Shown: positions 45,331-55,880 of the stretch, one piece after another
How the letters are laid out: every line of letters starts with the position of its first letter
How positions within the stretch are numbered: position 1 is the stretch's first letter
NCBI GenBank assembly: GCA_037074705.1
Contig: CM073596.1
Location: 12,828,501 to 12,892,500 of the forward strand
From: Zhengitettix transpicula
Taxonomy: Eukaryota; Arthropoda; Insecta; Orthoptera; Tetrigidae
Length of the DNA stretch: 64,000 bases
Direction: 5' to 3'
Program-made: the position numbers and the translations under genes
The notes under the pieces: generated by a model
Told to the model about the DNA's origin: nothing
Databases searched by the model: none
The model's input: only the letters and a program-made list of their open reading frames with translations

Positions 45331-46003
45331 CGAGAAATGATTTGACCTTAATCTAACTGTTACGAGTTCCGTACATACTTTCGACCGATACTACATTAAT
45401 TTAACAGCTATAAAATACATTGAATTTTATTGCATCAATCCCAAGAAACATTCCTCCGAATTTCTTTACGAATAGAATACTCAAATATACTCCTCGAGTA
45501 TTGCAGAATATAATTGTCCCTCAGTTTTCAGACATTAACATAGATTAAATTGATTAAATTGTTAGCCATATTGAGAATGTAAATAAATATTCGCCATATT
45601 AGAGTCATTAATGTGGCACTAAAATACACATACATTTACCGCAGGGATCGTAAAGTATTTCGTATTGTTTTTTATTATCATTCGATGGAGTATTACTGGA
45701 TAAAAGTTTACCTTTTATTAAATAAAAATATTTTTAACTTATTTCATTACGGAAATAGGATGTATTTCCTTTGTTCGACGAGTAGTAACGTCTCTCTCTC
45801 GCGTGACGTCATGGTATCTTGTAATTTAACTTTTAATGATCACGTTTTTTATTTACAATTATTTTCACATTTTTTCTAGGGGTTACTCAGGCCCACATTA
45901 CCGTTTTTCGTGTTTTGAAGAATATGTGTACCAATTTTTGTTGCAATCTGTCCACGCGTTAAAATTTGTATAGAAATTAACGTAAATACATACATACATC
46001 CTT
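45270..46003 (-). mobile_element. Helitron family A with altered 3' end
   Basis: The core is collinear with 57230-58003. On the minus strand the 3' end reads AAGTGCGTAGGAAACGCCGTC and meets the direct repeat at about 45270, without a clear CTAG. The 5' end near 46003 has lost the ATTATATAGA tip. An (AT)n run lies inside at 45297-45328. Confidence 0.72.
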
Positions 46004-46019
46004 TTTTACTTAAATGGAA

Positions 46020-46290
46020 GATTTTTCATGGAATTTAAAAGAAGCATGTGACATTCATTATTAGGACATAATTGTTTACGATGTCGAATAGTCTTTATAT
46101 CGAATAGAGACATGATATAATTATTAGGTTGTTTAACATTTCATGAGTTCTAAATATCTTAACATAGTTGAAATAGGAACACCAGTACTATATAATAATA
46201 TTTTCAGAAATTTTATGCTACTTTTCTGTTTAATCTTTCAATGATCTCAGAAGCTTTGCGGGCCAGTTTCAGAACCTTCATTTCTGCAAT
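46020..46290. repeat. Direct repeat, unit 2, flanking a Helitron
   Basis: Second copy of 44975-45269, diverged. It ends with CAGAACCTTCATTTCTGC, where unit 1 instead runs into the Helitron after CAGAACCTTCAT. Confidence 0.8.
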
Positions 46291-47435
46291 TAATATTGGT
46301 ACATAAATTTTAAATTAGTAATCCAAAGTCTTCAATATGTTCAATAATTATCTCGGGATATTTAAGTGTCAGATGTTTTTCTAATATTATTAAAAATTGC
46401 AAATATTATAGTTTTGATATAGACACATTTTAATCGTGTAAATATATTGCTTATATTAATTATACATCGATTTTTATGTATAAGATTATTATAATGTCCA
46501 CTTATATGTTTTCTGATAGATAATAAAGCTGTTTTTGTGCTCGACGAACAGGTTTAAAACGACCAACTAGGTCTAAAGCTTCCTATTAAAATTACTAATA
46601 CTATATGAGACTGAGTGTGATTAATTTACCCTAATATTTATCTCAAAATAGTCAAATGTAATAGAAAATTTTACTAAGGAAGTGACCTTTAGCATTTTTA
46701 ATGTAACATAGACGCCCAAGAATCAGACGAAGAAATATTGGAGCCCTTGTATTTTCGTTTGCAAAAATAGTTACACAATGTGAAAGAGAGTTTGTTATTT
46801 TGCGAAGGGTTCTCTTCCATAGTGTTTACATTCCGTCTACCCCGACGCCTCTGTGTTAACGTATTTTGCCGGCAGCCCGGGAGTTGGGAAAAATCTTATG
46901 AGCGAGGGTAGGGATTGACACAAAGCTCCTTGAAGGGTCTGGAACGAAGGAGGAGGAATCCATTTGCGTCAGCGTCATGGTCACTGTGTTTGATTAATCA
47001 GCCGTTGCCATCATTTATCTCGACTCGAAGGCTTCATCCTAGCTACAGTGTGAGCCAAGGATTCTGCATCCCGGAAACTTCGTTATTCTGCAACGCCGGT
47101 TGCGAACATTCCTCGAGTTTGTCCCTTAAGTGATAAGTAACCTTCTACATTGCCCTAATAATTTTTTTTTCACATATTAAAATCATGCTGCCATCACGAT
47201 TTTTCTGAATATGTAATAACATTTCGTACTCATAAAATTTTACACTGTTTCCGTTCCCCTCGGTGCGTCAGTCCCAATCGTAGAGCAACCTCCATCGCAG
47301 CCACGCCGCTTTTGACGTCACTTCTCCTCTCCGAGACTACAGTTTTATGTTGCGAGGTATTCCAATTGGCTTACAAAAGCATTGACAACAGATTAAGAAG
47401 GCACAGTGCTAATTTTTCATTCGCGTTATAATAAA
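46291..47435. other. Unclassified; GC-richer patch 46790-47380
   Basis: The 72-codon frame at 46915-47133 has no domain. No repeat was recognised. Confidence 0.3.
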
Positions 47436-47680
47436 AACTTTTAATTGTCGTTCACTTTAAACCTGAAATATTTATGTAAATATACGTACCTGGATTTATT
47501 GGAGATTGAACCTGATATTTAAAGTGAACGACAGTTAAAAGTGTTTATTATATATTTGGCGCCCAACGTGGGGCCCGAATATATAATATATATATATACA
47601 CTATTAATTGACATTCACTTTAAATATCAGGTTCAATCTCCAGTCAATGCAGGTACTTATATTTAAATAAATATTTCAGT
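47436..47680. repeat. 74-bp inverted repeat centred on a primer-binding site
   Basis: Arms 47463-47536 and 47606-47679 are inverted copies (for example GGAGATTGAACCTGATATTT and its reverse complement with few changes). The 69-bp loop holds TGGCGCCCAACGTGGGGC at 47557-47574, an 18-base match to the tRNA-Lys-type primer-binding site of retroviruses and many LTR elements. A second, nested inverted repeat lies between 47436-47461 and 47518-47543. Confidence 0.85.
47557..47574 (+). other. tRNA-Lys-type primer-binding site
   Basis: TGGCGCCCAACGTGGGGC is the form used with tRNA-Lys primers. Here it follows a TATTATATAT stretch and is not followed by any gag-like frame. It marks an LTR element relic of the same group as 21761 and 34163. 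Confidence 0.75.
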
Positions 47681-48949
47681 TTTCTATAATATATCAATTT
47701 TATTATGTAACTCTCGGAATTAACCAAAGAAAAACTAAAACAAAACCACTCCAAAGATATCTTCCTTCTTATTACTATCCATTATAAATGTTATACATTT
47801 ATTACAACGTTTCATCCGACTCTGCGATGCAACCAGGCGTTACAATCTCTTGGCAACTTAAATCAACCGTACAGCTTTTAGAAATTAAAGTTTTTTTACT
47901 TGAATTCACGTCCCGTGTAATTGATTACATCCTCAAGGTAACCCTTTTCGTTTCACGGCTCTCTGCTTGATAGCAAGCCTTAGACAATATCAATTTTTTT
48001 TCTCTAAACTCAACTTTATATCTTTTCTTTATTTATTTTCAATTAATATACAGAAAAAATTTTAATCTGAAGATTTATTAATTGTTGTCGGTAGCATGTT
48101 AAAATTAAATTGAAGAAATATATTTGGAGGGACTGTTAAGAAATTTTTAATTTTGGTCGTTGCCAGTTCAATTCATAGGGGTTTAGGTGGAGGGGTGTGG
48201 GATTCTGTTAATACAGGGATTTAAGCGTTGGAGGTCTTTGTTGTATCGTGGAACGTAGAAATACAAGTAGTATAATTAATAGAAATCTGTTCTGCCGTTT
48301 ACGTTTTATTCCAATCAAACGGGCCGATAATAAGACAGATACGAATTCGTTTACTCATAAAATTCTTACGTTCCCACTTAAAATTGCAACAGGTAAATTT
48401 ATCAGCAACGATTGTTTATATATATATATATGTATATTAAAAGACTTGGATTCTACGTTATAATAGACGTTAAGACGCCGAAGTGAAGTCTTCCTTCGGC
48501 ACCTCGACTATATCGACCAGGCTGCTGTATCGATTGTCGGCGTTTAACGACGTCTTTTACGATGCTTTCCCTCGGATCTTAGCTTACAGGCAGATGCGGG
48601 CGTCGTAATTCCGAGTCAGCGAACACAGTCTCAATGTGATTGCAAACACGCAAGGCACACGCTTTCAGGAGGTTGAATTCAGCCGACATGTGCAGACGCG
48701 TTGTCGGTCGGCTGTAATCGACAATAATATCGATTCCACTTCATATTAAATATTTAAAAACTTAATAATCTGACGGCAACCTATATACAGGGATATGGAG
48801 AATTTTGAAATAAATTAAAAATATGTTAAATGGGCCCTTATTTAATTTGAACATTTAAATTAAATTGTAATTTTTATCTTCTAGTACACAAACATTAAAA
48901 AAAGGTTAGAAAATAAAACGGACTATTTATACAATTCTGAAAAATGAAT
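47681..48949. other. Unclassified; GC-richer patch 48460-48730
   Basis: 48466-48720 stands out in base composition and has no long frame. It may be a regulatory or single-copy segment. A short TA run is at 48418-48431. Confidence 0.3.
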
Positions 48950-49040
48950 CGTTGTTCATTAGTCGGAATTGAACCCACAGGCAATTTCCTAGAATTCTGT
49001 CGCTAGTCGCAGATCCACTACGCAACTAAGAAGGCGGGAA
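48950..49040 (-). repeat. tRNA-like SINE relic
   Basis: On the minus strand, GCGTAGTGGATCTGCGAC (A-box-like) is followed by GTGGGTTCAATTCCGAC (B-box-like) at roughly tRNA spacing. No body was recognised. Confidence 0.45.
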
Positions 49041-49382
49041 CAGAGCTGTCCAAAATACAACACATGTTTTATTTTATATTCTAATTAAAAATCCATTTCT
49101 ACTATTACCGTCTCGAAACTTGATGTCAGTAATTCTCTCCCAACAACCACTTTTTCAACAACAAGACTTCCATCTCCCACTAACTAACCCGACTAACCTC
49201 TGGTTTTCTCTGATAACCTCAGTTCTTCACAGACACTTTGAAACTACCTCCATTTTTTAATTTATTGTTTATAGTCGCGTCAACATAAAAGTCATTAGCG
49301 ACTCACCATAGTTACTGCATTAATTGCAGTAATGATTACACTTCCTTAATATTCACTATTCTTAGTCTCTGATTCATTGTCT
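49041..49382. other. Nothing recognised
   Basis: No supported feature. Confidence 0.35.
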
Positions 49383-49620
49383 ATTTAGATTATATCTTGA
49401 ATGCCGGCTTCCTTGCTAAACTTATAAGGTTATTTATTACCGCTGCAGAGGTACGTATCTCACTTCTCGTGTATTTCTTAATTGCGGGCTCTTTTAGTCC
49501 TGTCGTGCTTTAGGCAGTCGTAGAGGACATTTTGGATCATCAGGGCAGGTTCTTCAGGTCCATCTCCCAATCCGTATTCTACATGTTATTTGCTGTCTAC
49601 CAAATTCCCTCATTGGGCAT
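49383..49620 (-). pseudogene. LINE C-terminal relic, second copy
   Basis: The minus strand reads NVLYDCLKHDRTKRA, matching HVLYDCPNNDRTRTA of 36296-36795. The following nucleotides also match (AATTAAGAAATACACGAGAAG and the AATAACCT block), with a stop after ARN and small indels. Confidence 0.65.
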
Positions 49621-50344
49621 AATAAATATTTAAAATCTGGCTCACAAAGCCGATAAATTGCGAAGCAACCATGAGGTAAATTTTTATGACCATCAATCTA
49701 TTAAAAAAAATCCCGTTTGGTGTTCACATGTCTTCAAGTAAGGGTCATCGAAGAAATGCCGCATTTTGATCCAGTAAATTTTATCTTTTTCATTTATTTA
49801 ACCACTACAGTGTCAATTAATAATTTCTGTTCGATTGCCTTACCACTGGTACGTCATATAAGACCTCATCTAGATAAATATTAAATAACCTTCATCTTCT
49901 TAAGAGACTAAGATTAAAATGTATTTTGCTTCATTGAATAACCAGCTGTGATTGGCACATTCAGGACGGTAAAAATTACGGAAATTTGGAATACATATTC
50001 TCAGATTTTTGTTTTAAATCCAGCTCATGTATGTTTTAGTTACTGCAGAGATACTTATAGATAATTTTTCCCTTAGAAATTTTCAAACATATGCGTACAA
50101 AATTCAAATAGCGTTACGCTTTACATATTTAACCTATTAAAATAATTCATAGTTCCAAAGACGAGTAATATTTTTAAATGGCTACTTTTAAGGGAATTTA
50201 TGCGTATACGGGTGCATAATAAATTTGTACCCAATTTCTAAGAATTTACGGGAAGTTGAGTTGATAATTGAAACCCCAAATTTTTAGGATCTCAAATTAA
50301 AAAAAACAGCAATGTGTTGAGGAAGGCAAAGTGCTTAGAAATAG
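49621..50344. other. AT-rich stretch, nothing recognised
   Basis: No supported feature. Confidence 0.35.
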
Positions 50345-50700
50345 ATGAGAACTAATTGTTCACCTAAACCGTGTAGGCACCGGGTCTGCGAATGTGGTCC
50401 CAGAGTACTGGGCAGGATTCCAAACACGGAGCCGTTGCCATGGCAACCGGGCTGTCACACTCCTGCCCCGCAATACGTGAAACATTTCCGGACAACTGCC
50501 AGCAAGCTCTCTCTCTCCTCTCTCCCTGGCGAGGAAACTTTACGGGTTTCGAGCTAGACAGATGCAAATCGCGCCTCCTTTTTCAAATTCCAGGTCACAT
50601 GTAACGTACGTCTTTACCGGAGCAGAGATACGAGTTTGTTGACGGTGGGGGGGAGCTGAAAGTTTCTGAGGCGTTAAGGGCGGGCTGTGAATATCGACAT
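50345..50700. promoter_or_regulatory. GC-rich island with perfect RFX X-box
   Basis: GTTGCCATGGCAAC at 50434-50447 is a perfect palindromic X-box, the binding site of RFX factors that control ciliary genes. It sits in a roughly 300-bp GC-rich island between AT-rich flanks. Overlapping frames on both strands lack motifs, so a proximal regulatory region is more likely than an exon. No TATA box or adjacent gene was recognised. Confidence 0.4.
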
Positions 50701-51484
50701 GCACGAAAAGTGTGTTAGTGCGACCGTAAAAAAAAATACTGTTGACGCAAACACATAACTACACTCTTTGAAATTTGTGTTGTAAGAAAGTAAGATTAAA
50801 GAGTGTAGAAAAAAAACTTCCTAGAAGGATAGTGACTTGCGAAAGGAACTTTCATAACTTTGCAATCAATTATTACAAACAGTGAATTTGGAAAATGCAT
50901 TTGAAAGTTTTCCCTCAGTTTATTACTGCCACTTTGATAAAATCCACAAGTTTTTTTTAATTATTTCACATTTAATATGATTTATAGGAAAATATTTAAA
51001 ACCAGACATCGTATGTCCTCTAATTTTTTTTAGAATTAACGACGCGCTAAGCGGTAAAAATGATTAGTAGTTAAACAATAGTAAATATTATTGTAAAGTA
51101 ATTGTCACGGATTTTTCTAAAAACATACTCGAGCACCAAACGTAATTTCATTTTGGTAATAGATCGTCCCAAAACTCGGTGACGTTATTAAAGGACGATT
51201 ATTCCATTAGAGAATAGAAAGAAAACTTTTACATGCTCAAGCCAAGAATCGAAAATCTTGTATGTGAACCCAACATGTTTTACTGGTTGCATGAATTTAG
51301 CACCTGGAATGTCGACACGGGTAGCTTAGTTGGTTTTTAACATCATGATACTTCAATTCACCATGATTATTCCTTAGGAATATTTTTTTTACTGTGACAA
51401 TGTGACAAACAAACAGTTGTCAAATTAGCTTTGACTTTCGTGTTTCTTATAAGAACAGAACATAATTTTTTTGGGGGGGAGGGG
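50701..51484. other. AT-rich stretch, nothing recognised
   Basis: No supported feature. Confidence 0.35.
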
Positions 51485-51920
51485 GAGGGTAAAAGGCTAC
51501 ATCATGAGGGTAATCCACATGGTGCCAACTCCTCTTTAATAGCATAGAAATTTGAAATGGGAGATGCGGAAGGGTAGAGGAAGATAGCCAAGGGTTAACT
51601 AGGGTCCCCGGTCTACATTTTAAGGATCCTACCCGGCATTCGCGTAAAAGTGATGCAGGACAAACCCTAGAAAACTTGCATCAGGTTGGTCGGGCATTGG
51701 GTACTTGTCCCACGCCCTTCCGGTGCCTATATAGGGGTTTGCTGTGGGAACGCAGCGCTTTCCCCTCTCCGTGCATTGACCGGTTTAGGAGGCAGCTGGC
51801 CGACTGTACCAATTGGAACAGCGAAAAATCTTACCGTATGGCCAGGGTCTGTGACCCAGGAACATACACCGCTCAAAACAGGTTGAGTTGCCTCGGTTTG
51901 TGGGAACCTTAGTTCGGTTA
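51485..51920 (-). mobile_element. Retroposon D, copy D4
   Basis: A T and G run (51465-51485) precedes CTACATCATGAGGGTAATCC. The body follows D1 to GGGAACCTTAGTTCG. It is 5'-truncated at 51920. The minus-strand frame 51727-51966 keeps ELRFPQ, GHTVR and VPIGTVGQL as in D1. Confidence 0.78.
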
Positions 51921-51924
51921 GAAG

Positions 51925-52128
51925 AAAAATAAGGTGTAGACAGGCTATGTATGGGATAATCCACATAGTGGCAACTCCCCTTTAATAGCACAGGAATTTG
52001 AAAAGGTGGATGCGGAAGGGTAGAGGAAGGTATCCAAGGGTTAACTAGGACCCCCGGGCTATATTTTAAGGATCCGGCACGGCATTCGCCTAAAAGTTAT
52101 GCAGGGAAAATCCTAGAAAAAGTTTAAG
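51925..52128 (-). mobile_element. Retroposon D, copy D5 (3' part)
   Basis: It begins GACAGGCTATGTATGGGATA and follows the 3' portion of D to CCTAGAAAAA. Placed directly after D4. Confidence 0.72.
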
Positions 52129-52289
52129 ATAAGATAAGGATATCCAGAGATCAAATTAATACATGAAATATATTATTTTAAAGTACTAAGTGATCCGCTG
52201 CGTCTAGCGAAGTATTTAGGAAGGGACAAGGATGAAAAGCTATCATTTGGGCACAGTCAGCAATTATGAATTTTTGTAAGTAGGTGTAA
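52129..52289. other. Short unclassified spacer
   Basis: No supported feature. Confidence 0.3.
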
Positions 52290-52760
52290 GAAGAAGAAGT
52301 ATGTATAGGGTAATCCACATAGTGACAACTCCCCTCTTACAGCATAGTAAAGGGAGTGAAAGGGGGGATGCGGAAAGGCAGAGCAAAGTAACCAAGGGTT
52401 AACTGGGACCCCGGGGCTATGTTTAAAGGATCCTACCCGGCAATTCGCCTAAAAGTGATGCAGGGACAATCATAGAAAAACCTCCATTAGGTACGTCGGG
52501 CATTTGGTACTTGTCCCACGCCGTTCCGATGGCGCGAGAGGGGTTTTCTGAGGGGTCACAGCTTTACCCCTCTCCGTGCCTTGTCCACTTTAGGAGGCAA
52601 CTGGCCGACTGTTCCAATGGTAAGGCGGATGTGATCTACGAGAAAGTTACGTCCAATTCTGGGAACAGTTTTGACATTTGACGTCCATTTGCAATAGTAT
52701 TCACAGACTTATTTATTGGCAGTAATAAAGTATGTTACCTGAAGTCTGTAATGAGTTGTA
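52290..52760 (-). mobile_element. Retroposon D, copy D6 with alternative 5' module
   Basis: The 3' part matches D1. At CCGACTGTTCCAATGG it switches to TAAGGCGGATGTGATCTACG, as in D2, and ends near ACCTGAAGTCTGTAATG. Confidence 0.75.
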
Positions 52761-53380
52761 GTTGTGCATGGAGGCCGCAAAGGAAGAAAGTCGTCAGTGA
52801 GGAAATACACAAATTAAAGACAGGACCCACGTGAGTGCAAAGATGAATTTCACTTCATTGTAGAATCAACCCAAGAGTAATTATCACTAGTAATTGAAAA
52901 ACAATACATAATTACAGTTTTGTCAAAATGCAGCCAACTGCATGAAGTTTCTTCTCGAAAACTTATCTAATCGTCAAACTCTACAAACATTAATCTCTAC
53001 TCTGCAATTGGTCGAGACTCTGGAGGAATCAGATTGTGTATTTTCACTGTCCTTTCCCAAGATTGAACTAAACAAACCTTTGACATATCCGTATGGAGTA
53101 AAGCACACTACATGTTGTCGGAAGTTGACGCGTGGACATCAAGCGCTCCTCAACATCATGGATGGTTCCTTTCTGCCAGGCTCCAAATGCGGGAACTGGA
53201 CATCAATTTACTTCTTGTTATAACCGTAATATAAATAGGCGGAGTTAAAAATTATATTTTAAAAGAAGTGAGTAGAAGTTAAATGGTGGTTGTGGTGTCA
53301 CATTGCTACGATATTGCACATTCTTCATGATCCTCCAGAAGGTTTTGAGCCACGCTTGGCTCTTTCGATGGCGTAGATAA
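52761..53380. other. Unclassified stretch
   Basis: The 93-codon plus-strand frame at 52942-53223 has no recognisable domain. Nothing else was seen. Confidence 0.25.
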
Positions 53381-54060
53381 TTCTTGTCCAGTGCTATAAG
53401 GTTTATTTCTTATTGGAAGTTTAAAAATTATTTCCCAAGAGTAGTATTATGTCTGCGGCGGAGGTTATCTCGTTGTTGTTTGTGGAATGTCCTGTGGATC
53501 ACTGTGCTTCTTGGCAGTCCCCGGTGTCATAGATTTCAGTTTACGCCGTTTGGACGGGACTCTGGTGCGCTAATCGAAACACTTTCTCAGAGAAGGGTCG
53601 CCATTTATCTCCGGAGGACAGCGCCGGATTAAATCCCGGCACTCGCTCCAAACTTTACTACATATAAGGGGCTGGTGCGGCAGGGCTCCCTGAGGACGAA
53701 AACAATCGCCCCTTCGGCCCGGACCGGACGTCGTCTTCATTACGGACGGATCCGCTAACAGCGCGCCCCGACGCCGACGTCGACTCTGACGCTGACGCCC
53801 TCGCCGACGGCTCGTGAATTATTAATGGCGGACTTATCCTTGCGCTGTCTGGTTTTACTCCTTGGACTGGCGGCTATAAAACGCCGAGGCAGGAGGGGGC
53901 AGTTGTGATGCGATTTATGCGGCAGAGAAGCTGTAAGTAATCTACTCTTCGGCGTCGTCAGATGTCTTGAACGCGCCGTCGAGATGCTGATGCCCGAGGC
54001 ATTCCGTCAGTCATCAGCTTTCCAGAAAGCCGGTGTTACATGTGGAAACAAAGCATTTAA
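53381..54060 (+). promoter_or_regulatory. GC-rich island with TATA box, ATG and splice donor
   Basis: TATAAAA lies at 53875-53881. GCAGTTG (initiator-like) is centred at 53901, ATG codons are at 53908 and 53917, and AGCTGTAAGT (a good 5' splice site) is at 53930-53938. This layout, with a very short first coding exon just downstream of a TATA box, is common for insect structural genes such as cuticle proteins. No downstream exon was found, so it stays a candidate. Confidence 0.3.
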
Positions 54061-54186
54061 AGCCATGCTGGACGCTTAATCATTTTGGTTGAGTACTGAA
54101 GTAGTTATTTTGCTTTTACCTCAACACCTATTTCATAATCATAAATAACGAAAAGTCGAATTACCAAACAGTAATTTTATATGTTA
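54061..54186. other. Short unclassified stretch
   Basis: No supported feature. Confidence 0.3.
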
Positions 54187-54906
54187 TTAAATTGCCTCAG
54201 AATCAATAAACGTTGTGTAAATGCACCAAAAGAATCCAATTTGATGGTGAATGTGGCTTTGTATCTGTAAAATAGAAGACGACGTCAGAATTACTAATTT
54301 ATGGTCAGCAAAATAACATTCAGATTTACTCTCTTGAGCATAAATTATCTTGAATGTCCGCGTTCTTCGATTAATGTCTGCTCCAAATGAAGTCATTTGG
54401 AAACATCCGTTGTATCATTGAGTATTCGATAGGAAAATGTCGTGATCCTGGTGTTTGCAATGGCTCAGGTGGTGAAGGCAATAATGGCACATTCACTTTT
54501 CCACTGAGAGAGAACAATCCAGACGTTGCTCCAGCGAACTTCAGTGGTCGCACACGTTCATTGAGCCAATTCGAACGAAAGGATGCGAGCTATAGTCTAT
54601 TGTGCAATCGTATTTAAACACTACTCGACTCCAATCATTTCCCCTTGAGCGTCTAATATTATCAAGTTGTTGATCTGTGGCACAAGCTCGACTATTTCTC
54701 ACTGCCAACTGAGCCGTTTGACGTGACGCCTCTCTTTGTTTTTGTGTTTGTGAAGCACGAAGCCGCGCCAAACTAACGCGGCGCTTTTCTCGTGACATTT
54801 CTTGTTCACCTGCAGTGGATTGATTTGCAATGTTACCAGGTCTAATGGCGTTACGGCTTCGTTGTGAAAGATTAGATCTTTTGGCTCCAGGCTTTGTAAA
54901 TAACAC
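54187..54906 (-). pseudogene. Helitron Rep/helicase protein, N-terminal relic
   Basis: Three successive minus-strand frames make one decayed N-terminus. 54906-54541 has an Arg-rich stretch (MSREKRRVSLARLRASQTQK) and FKYDCTIDYSSHPFVRIGSM. 54553-54371 has FSLSGKVNVPLLPSPPEPLQ. 54396-54187 has MTSFGADINRR and QSHIHHQIG. This order (Y-x6-Y-x-x-HP, IG-M, SGKV-LP, PPEPL, MTSFGA, IQGQIYHRIG-like) is that of arthropod autonomous Helitron proteins before the Rep endonuclease domain. At least two frameshifts are needed. The HUH Rep motif and the helicase are not in the window near it. Confidence 0.85.
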
Positions 54907-54962
54907 TGAACAATGTAACCTTTCACAATATGCATTTCATCAACTTTAATCAAACTGAAATA

Positions 54963-55079
54963 AAAGGACCGCGCATCTGCATGGACTGTCAAAAAATAAT
55001 GCACACAACGCCATCTACTGGAATTACCGCGCATCTCCATCAGCTGTCAAAAGATAATGCACACAACGCCATCTACTGG
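54963..55079. repeat. 58-bp tandem duplication in the Helitron leader
   Basis: ACCGCGCATCTGCATGGACTG...AATGCACACAACGCC is repeated as 54963-55021 and 55022-55079, with few changes. Confidence 0.9.
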
Positions 55080-55252
55080 CATTGCCGGAGCCAGCAAACA
55101 CCATCATAGAATTTTCTTCATAATTTTTATTTTCGTGAATTTTTCTGACGTTTTAATAGTTATTCTGATATTTGGGACTGATCCAACAATCATCAAAATG
55201 GGCTCATCAGTTCCGGAATGTAACTAACCCGACTTTGTTTTATATACGTAGA

Positions 55253-55566
55253 TATCCAGTGGACTTAGTAATTTATTTTTGGGGAAGGTTTCATTGATTT
55301 ATTAACACGATAGAAATGAATAAGCTGCATTCGATTAAGTGTATATGTATATCTCTAAAAATTGTTGTATGAATAATTCCGTGATACATTTAAAAGGAGT
55401 TGGACGCCAAATCAACACGTAAATAATTTGCTAGATAAGATTTTTATCCCAAAATTATAAATATATTTAAGGTTTGAGAGACGTAATCAGAAAACAAAAT
55501 GTAATTTAGATATATCGATCAATAATCAAGTCACTTGACAACCAGCCAGTAGCGTGAACACAGTAA
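55253..55566. other. AT-rich stretch, nothing recognised
   Basis: No supported feature. Confidence 0.35.
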
Positions 55567-55880
55567 ATATAGGCCATAGTGGCCATTCCTTTCGTATAGC
55601 ATAGAAAAGGGACTAAAAATGGGGGATGCGGAAATGTAAGGCAAGCTTGCCAATGGTTAACTAGGCCCCGGGTTGTAGTTTAAGTATCTTACCCGGCAAT
55701 TAGCCTATATGTGATGCAGGGAAACCCCTAGAAAAACCTGCATCAGGTAGGTCGGGCAGTCGGTACTTATTCTAACCCTTACAGTGGCGGCAGAGGGGTT
55801 TGCTGTGAGATCGCAACAATTTTCTCTCTGTGCCTTGACCAGTTTAGGAGGCACTTGGCCGACTATTCCAATATATATTT
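55567..55880 (-). mobile_element. Retroposon D, copy D7
   Basis: It follows D1 from CCTTTCGTATAGCATAG through GGGATGCGGAA, CTGCATCAGGTAGGTCGGGC and AGGAGGCACTTGGCCGAC. It ends at the GTTCCAATGG junction (here TATTCCAATATA). Confidence 0.72.

Larger units (their letters stand above)
54187..55252 (-). mobile_element. Autonomous-type Helitron, 5' part (family C)
   Basis: On the minus strand a possible 5' terminus at 55252 reads TCTACGTATATAAAACAAAG after an A, similar in plan to the family A start. A leader with a duplicated block of about 58 bp follows, then the Rep/helicase N-terminus. The element is truncated at about 54187. The terminus is inferred from the TC start and A|TC context. Confidence 0.6.

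Noticed and set aside
46915..47133. 72-codon frame in a GC-richer patch as a gene
   Set aside because: No motif, no splice signals, and the length is expected by chance in GC-richer DNA.
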